Under the pieces are notes generated by a model. The model ran no database searches, was not told the origin of the DNA, and saw only the letters and a program-made list of their open reading frames with translations. Below are positions 48,538 to 49,164 of a stretch of DNA of 49,164 bases, in pieces; the stretch's first letter is position 1; each line of letters begins with the position of its first letter. The DNA is taken from NCBI GenBank assembly GCA_902793405.1, contig CADBDH010000019.1, positions 1-49,164 of the forward strand, given 5' to 3'. The position numbers were made by a program, and so were the translations under genes. This DNA comes from an uncultured Bacteroidales bacterium. Lineage in GTDB: Bacteria; Bacteroidota; Bacteroidia; Bacteroidales; Muribaculaceae.

Positions 48538-49164
48538 ATGAACAAGAGAAAACTCATCGCGTTGTTGTGCCTGCTGATGCTGCCACTGGCGGCGCTGGCA
48601 CAGGGGCAGAAGGTGACTCTCAAGGTCAGCCAGACCCCGTTGCCCAACGCTTTCAGACAAGTGGAGCAACAATCAGGTTACTACAAGATCAATTATCCTT
48701 ACGAGGCTGTGAAGGATTACAAGGTGACCGCCGATGTGTCTAACGTCACGGCACCCGATGCTGTCAAGGCGCTTATCAAGGGCCTGCCACTGACCAGCAC
48801 CGTTGACGGCCGTTTCATCCAGGTGTCCAAGAGCACCAACCGTGCCGAGGCCGACGCATCCAAGCGCTCGGTCAAGGGGCAGGTGGTGGATGCCGACGGG
48901 GAGCCGCTTATCGGTGTCACAGTGCGCGTCTCGGGCACCGACATCGGCACCGTGACCGACATCGACGGTAACTATATGCTGGAGGGTGTAGACCCCAACA
49001 GCACGCTTGTGTATTCCTACATCGGCAAGAAGACCGTCGAGCGCAAGGCCACTTCCAGCAACAGCGTGCTCATCCTCGAGGATAACGCCAATGTCATGGA
49101 CGATGTGGTGGTGACGGGTTATCAGCAGATTTCCAAGGAGAGAGCCACGGGTTCGTTTGCCAAG
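48538..49164 (+). CDS. SusC-family TonB-dependent receptor with STN signalling domain (partial, cut by window edge)
   Basis: The first 209 residues are visible from the ATG at 48538. A signal peptide (1-22, ending ALA) is followed by the STN (secretin/TonB short N-terminal) domain at about 25-90 (VTLKVSQTPLPNAFRQVEQQ). A CarboxypepD-reg-like domain spans about 103-180 (VKGQVVDADGEPLIGVTVRV). The TonB-box region is DDVVVTGYQQISKERATGS, where the plug begins. The STN domain marks it as a signalling receptor for the FecR and sigma factor encoded just upstream. The remainder, the SusD partner and any enzymes lie beyond the window, so the ligand is unknown. Confidence 0.93.
   Translation, partial: MNKRKLIALLCLLMLPLAALAQGQKVTLKVSQTPLPNAFRQVEQQSGYYKINYPYEAVKDYKVTADVSNVTAPDAVKALIKGLPLTSTVDGRFIQVSKSTNRAEADASKRSVKGQVVDADGEPLIGVTVRVSGTDIGTVTDIDGNYMLEGVDPNSTLVYSYIGKKTVERKATSSNSVLILEDNANVMDDVVVTGYQQISKERATGSFAK

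Noticed and set aside
1-49164. tRNA and rRNA genes
   Set aside because: None of the conserved tRNA or rRNA landmarks was seen on either strand by eye; a tRNAscan run would settle this.

Overview
The window looks like a chromosome segment of a gut-type member of Bacteroidales, probably near Prevotellaceae or Muribaculaceae (the order is clear, the family is inference). The evidence is three SusC/SusD-type uptake systems, ECF sigma/FecR pairs, and promoters of the Bacteroidetes form TTTG-N~20-TAnnTTTG. Many genes also have long hairpin terminators, and several surface proteins end in dockerin-like tails.

Layout. (1) 1-510: a minus-strand ECF sigma gene overlapping the start of another gene. 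(2) 1042-1764: a small outer-membrane barrel protein. (3) 2084-12474, minus strand: a polysaccharide utilization locus in the order susC, susD, GH43-like/discoidin protein, GH144-like lipoprotein, GH3. Its enzymes point to beta-1,2-glucan. A clear promoter precedes susC and a hairpin attenuator follows susD. (4) 12729-17775, minus strand: housekeeping genes asd, argB, prfB and an acyl-CoA synthetase. The three junctions between them consist of 7-bp periodic repeats. (5) 18026-35623: a starch and surface-protein region. It holds a BspA-type leucine-rich-repeat protein with a cohesin-like and a dockerin-like domain, a secreted GH13 alpha-amylase with a dockerin-like tail, a membrane-spanning SusR-like regulator, a GH97 alpha-glucosidase, and two large modular dockerin-tailed surface proteins. 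(6) 35781-37738: about 1.95 kb without a credible gene. It carries three copies of a structured repeat; a fourth lies at 42.6-42.8 kb. (7) 37739-42459: a second susC/susD pair, flanked by direct repeats of about 630 bp. (8) 43084-46570, minus strand: a cysteine-desulfidase-like enzyme and DsbD. (9) 46806-49164: ECF sigma, FecR anti-sigma, and the start of a SusC receptor with an STN signalling domain.

How the genes work together. In region 3 SusC/SusD would import glucan fragments, the lipid-anchored GH144-like enzyme would cut the polymer, and the GH3 would release glucose. In region 5 the amylase cuts starch outside the cell, GH97 trims the products, and the regulator between them probably senses maltooligosaccharides. 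In region 9 the receptor's STN domain would signal through FecR to free the sigma factor.

The most unusual content is the repeat family in regions 6 and 7. Three of the four copies can form two interlocked stems (a pseudoknot topology) with paired base changes between copies, and three copies have a promoter-like box upstream. Two copies lie in long direct repeats around the second susC/susD pair and include the 3' end of the neighbouring gene. Within those repeats a 34-bp hairpin is inverted in one copy relative to the other.
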